Shown: positions 62,780 to 64,000 of the stretch, piece by piece | How positions within the stretch are numbered: the stretch's first letter is position 1 | Layout: each line of letters begins with the position of its first letter | Source: Prolixibacter sp. NT017 | Lineage (GTDB): Bacteria; Bacteroidota; Bacteroidia; Bacteroidales; Prolixibacteraceae | NCBI RefSeq assembly: GCF_009617875.1 | Contig: NZ_BLAV01000001.1 | Location: forward strand, 124,001 to 188,000 | Reading direction: 5' to 3' | DNA length: 64,000 nt | Program-made: the position numbers and the translations under genes | The notes under the pieces: model-generated | What the model was told of the DNA's origin: nothing | The model's input: the letters and a program-made list of their open reading frames with translations, nothing else | The model's database searches: none

Positions 62780-63036
62780 AGAATATTTTTTTTCCGGCAA
62801 CGCCGGATAGATATTCTTCACCCTCAAAGAAATTGGGGGTAGGGAGATCCACTCTTTCAATCAACCCCGGAGTGGGTTGAATATTTTATTTTTTAGAGAT
62901 TAGTCAATGGCTTTCATTTGACACCCGTTGAAATTTATGTTCTCAGATATTCAACTCCTGGCGGAGTTGTTTTTCTATTGGGTGAGTCCATCCTCCGGTT
63001 TCACCGGAGGTGATGAATATGTATCCCTGACGGGAT
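62780..63036. repeat. String of five short palindromes
   Basis: In order: AGAATAT/ATATTCT around TCCGGC-AAC-GCCGGA (62780-62817); TCAACCC-cggagt-GGGTTGA (62861-62880); CAACTCC-TGGC-GGAGTTG (62952-62969); CCTCCGGT-TTC-ACCGGAGG (62992-63010); ATCCC-TGAC-GGGAT (63023-63036). They occupy the intergenic space between guaA and the DUF5686 gene and no gene is seen there. They look like REP-type intergenic repeats, but a full repeat family was not recognised. Confidence 0.72.
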
Positions 63037-63071
63037 GTGTTATGCCAACCACAGAATCTGAAACCATCCTT

Positions 63072-64000
63072 CTACAATGAGAACTGCAGCGAGAAGAATA
63101 TCCCCAGGTTCGTCACATCCGGGTTGTGGTAATTCAACCGCCAAACGGCGTCCACGCGCAGGAGTTTTAAGATATTCTCGATTCCCACTGATGTTTCCAT
63201 GTACGGTTTTTTACCCAGACCGGTCATGCCCGGAAGCAACTGCATTTCGTTTTGGGTGTCACTGTTGAGGCGACCTTCCAGCACCTTTAATCCGGCTACT
63301 GTACGCCACTTTAACTTCCGCATCAGCGGTATTTTGTTCAGGAAGAATCCGTTAAAATGCTGCTCCAGCGACAAACTGGCCCACTGGTCACTGGCAAACT
63401 CCTGGTAGTTCATCAGGTTGTAGGCGTAAATGTCGTATGCGTACGTTTCGTTTCCTTCATGGATTTTCAGCAACGGAAATGGTACGGTTCCCCATGTTTT
63501 TCCGGCACGCAACAAGTAAGTGGTGTACCCGAACGGACTAATGGGAAGCTTATCGTACATGTCGAAATAAGCTTTGTAATAGTTGTAATCGCCGCCCAGT
63601 TCTTTCCGGCCAACGGTCAGGTTCAGATTGAAGATGGGGTTTTTTGTATCGAGATAAATCTTCTCAAAATCATCCTGCATGTAATGTTGTCCAGGTGCAT
63701 ATCGCGTTTTCAGCGTAAGCTCTCCGTATTCGATATGGTCGATGGTGTTTCCGTTCGGGGCGATAAAAGGCACGTATGGCCCCGTATACATCTTGTTGTA
63801 GCTGTATTGCAACTGGTTTTTCCATCCGCCGAGCCACTCTTTAGTGACGGTGAAATTGAACTGGTTCATCATGTTCAGCTGCGTAGTAGGTGTTTTACTC
63901 AGCAGCGACGTCATGATGTTGTCCTCCATAAACGCGTTGCTGCTTTTTCCCAACAACTGGTAGTCGTGCTCATACTGGGCATTCAGCGAAAGCTCTGGAT
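63072..64000 (-). CDS. DUF5686-family outer-membrane protein, C-terminal part
   Basis: The 3' end of a gene that runs off the window, about 309 residues visible. Beta-strand-rich with many aromatic residues and the closing VDAVWRLNYHNPDVTNLGIFFSLQFSL, ending in an outer-membrane C-terminal phenylalanine pattern. The sequence matches the C-terminal barrel of DUF5686 proteins, which begin with a carboxypeptidase-regulatory-like domain. The frame is open to base 64000 and shows PELSLNAQYEHDYQLLGKSS at its start. Function is unknown. Confidence 0.8.
   Translation of the reverse strand, partial: PELSLNAQYEHDYQLLGKSSNAFMEDNIMTSLLSKTPTTQLNMMNQFNFTVTKEWLGGWKNQLQYSYNKMYTGPYVPFIAPNGNTIDHIEYGELTLKTRYAPGQHYMQDDFEKIYLDTKNPIFNLNLTVGRKELGGDYNYYKAYFDMYDKLPISPFGYTTYLLRAGKTWGTVPFPLLKIHEGNETYAYDIYAYNLMNYQEFASDQWASLSLEQHFNGFFLNKIPLMRKLKWRTVAGLKVLEGRLNSDTQNEMQLLPGMTGLGKKPYMETSVGIENILKLLRVDAVWRLNYHNPDVTNLGIFFSLQFSL

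Overview
This 64 kb window is chromosomal DNA from a member of the Bacteroidota. Placement near the marine/anaerobic Marinilabiliales (Prolixibacteraceae-like) is an inference from gene content, not a measurement. Supporting signs are promoters of the Bacteroidota type (TTTG, about 19 bp, TAnnTTTG), clearest before rpsA and galK and with a good -7 box before guaA. DUF3822, DUF5686 and tagaturonate-epimerase family proteins, a six-domain ribosomal protein S1 and a Na+/galactose symporter inside a gal operon point the same way.

Layout. 1-3.5 kb: murB (cut by the window edge), mltG, flavodiiron protein. 3.5-6.6 kb: uxaBA, the galacturonate branch. 6.8-8.2 kb: a small P-loop protein and a Tat-exported SGNH hydrolase. 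8.3-13.5 kb: transketolase, serA, a GntP-type permease and a small membrane protein. 13.5-17 kb: a DUF3024 protein, an alpha/beta hydrolase, a long non-coding array with 41-bp periodicity, and gnd. 17.2-20.7 kb: pdxB, a Gfo/Idh oxidoreductase and a divergent LarA-like nickel epimerase. 20.7-21.2 kb: a four-helix-bundle (S23/IVP) gene framed by 32-bp inverted repeats that fill the gap between two genes. 21.2-31.9 kb: the hexuronate core, a minus-strand lacI-uxuB-kinase operon divergent from a plus-strand uxaE-uxaC-kdgK-kdgA-TRAP operon. 32-35 kb: galU and an acyl-CoA synthetase. 35-41.2 kb: galM, a GntR repressor, galK, galT and a symporter. 41.3-46.3 kb: a PPP-type phosphatase, three tandem tRNA-Asp genes, rsmD, DUF3822, an anchored unknown and a RecD-like helicase. 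46.3-46.7 kb: a second, unrelated array that also has a 41-bp period. 46.7-51.4 kb: C1 peptidase, RNase Z, STAS protein, rpsA. 51.7-57 kb: UDP-xylose synthase, rfbA, rfbC, rfbD and a phosphohexomutase. 57-64 kb: membrane spermidine-synthase-like protein, DUF1080 protein, small membrane protein, guaA, a string of palindromes, and the 3' end of a DUF5686 gene.

How it works together. Hexuronates enter by the TRAP transporter. UxaC isomerises them, UxaE can interconvert tagaturonate and fructuronate, UxaB/UxaA or the SDR mannonate dehydrogenase lead toward KDG, and KdgK plus KdgA give pyruvate and glyceraldehyde-3-phosphate. Operator-like sites of the form CGTGTnCGnACACG lie before both arms and near lacI, so one LacI-family repressor probably controls the set. 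The gal cluster has its own inverted TACCAGT operator between two divergent promoters. No defence island, prophage, CRISPR or complete insertion sequence was seen. The most unusual content is non-coding: the two 41-bp-period arrays, the inverted-repeat-bounded S23 cassette, a dispersed palindrome pair and a nested inverted repeat before gnd.
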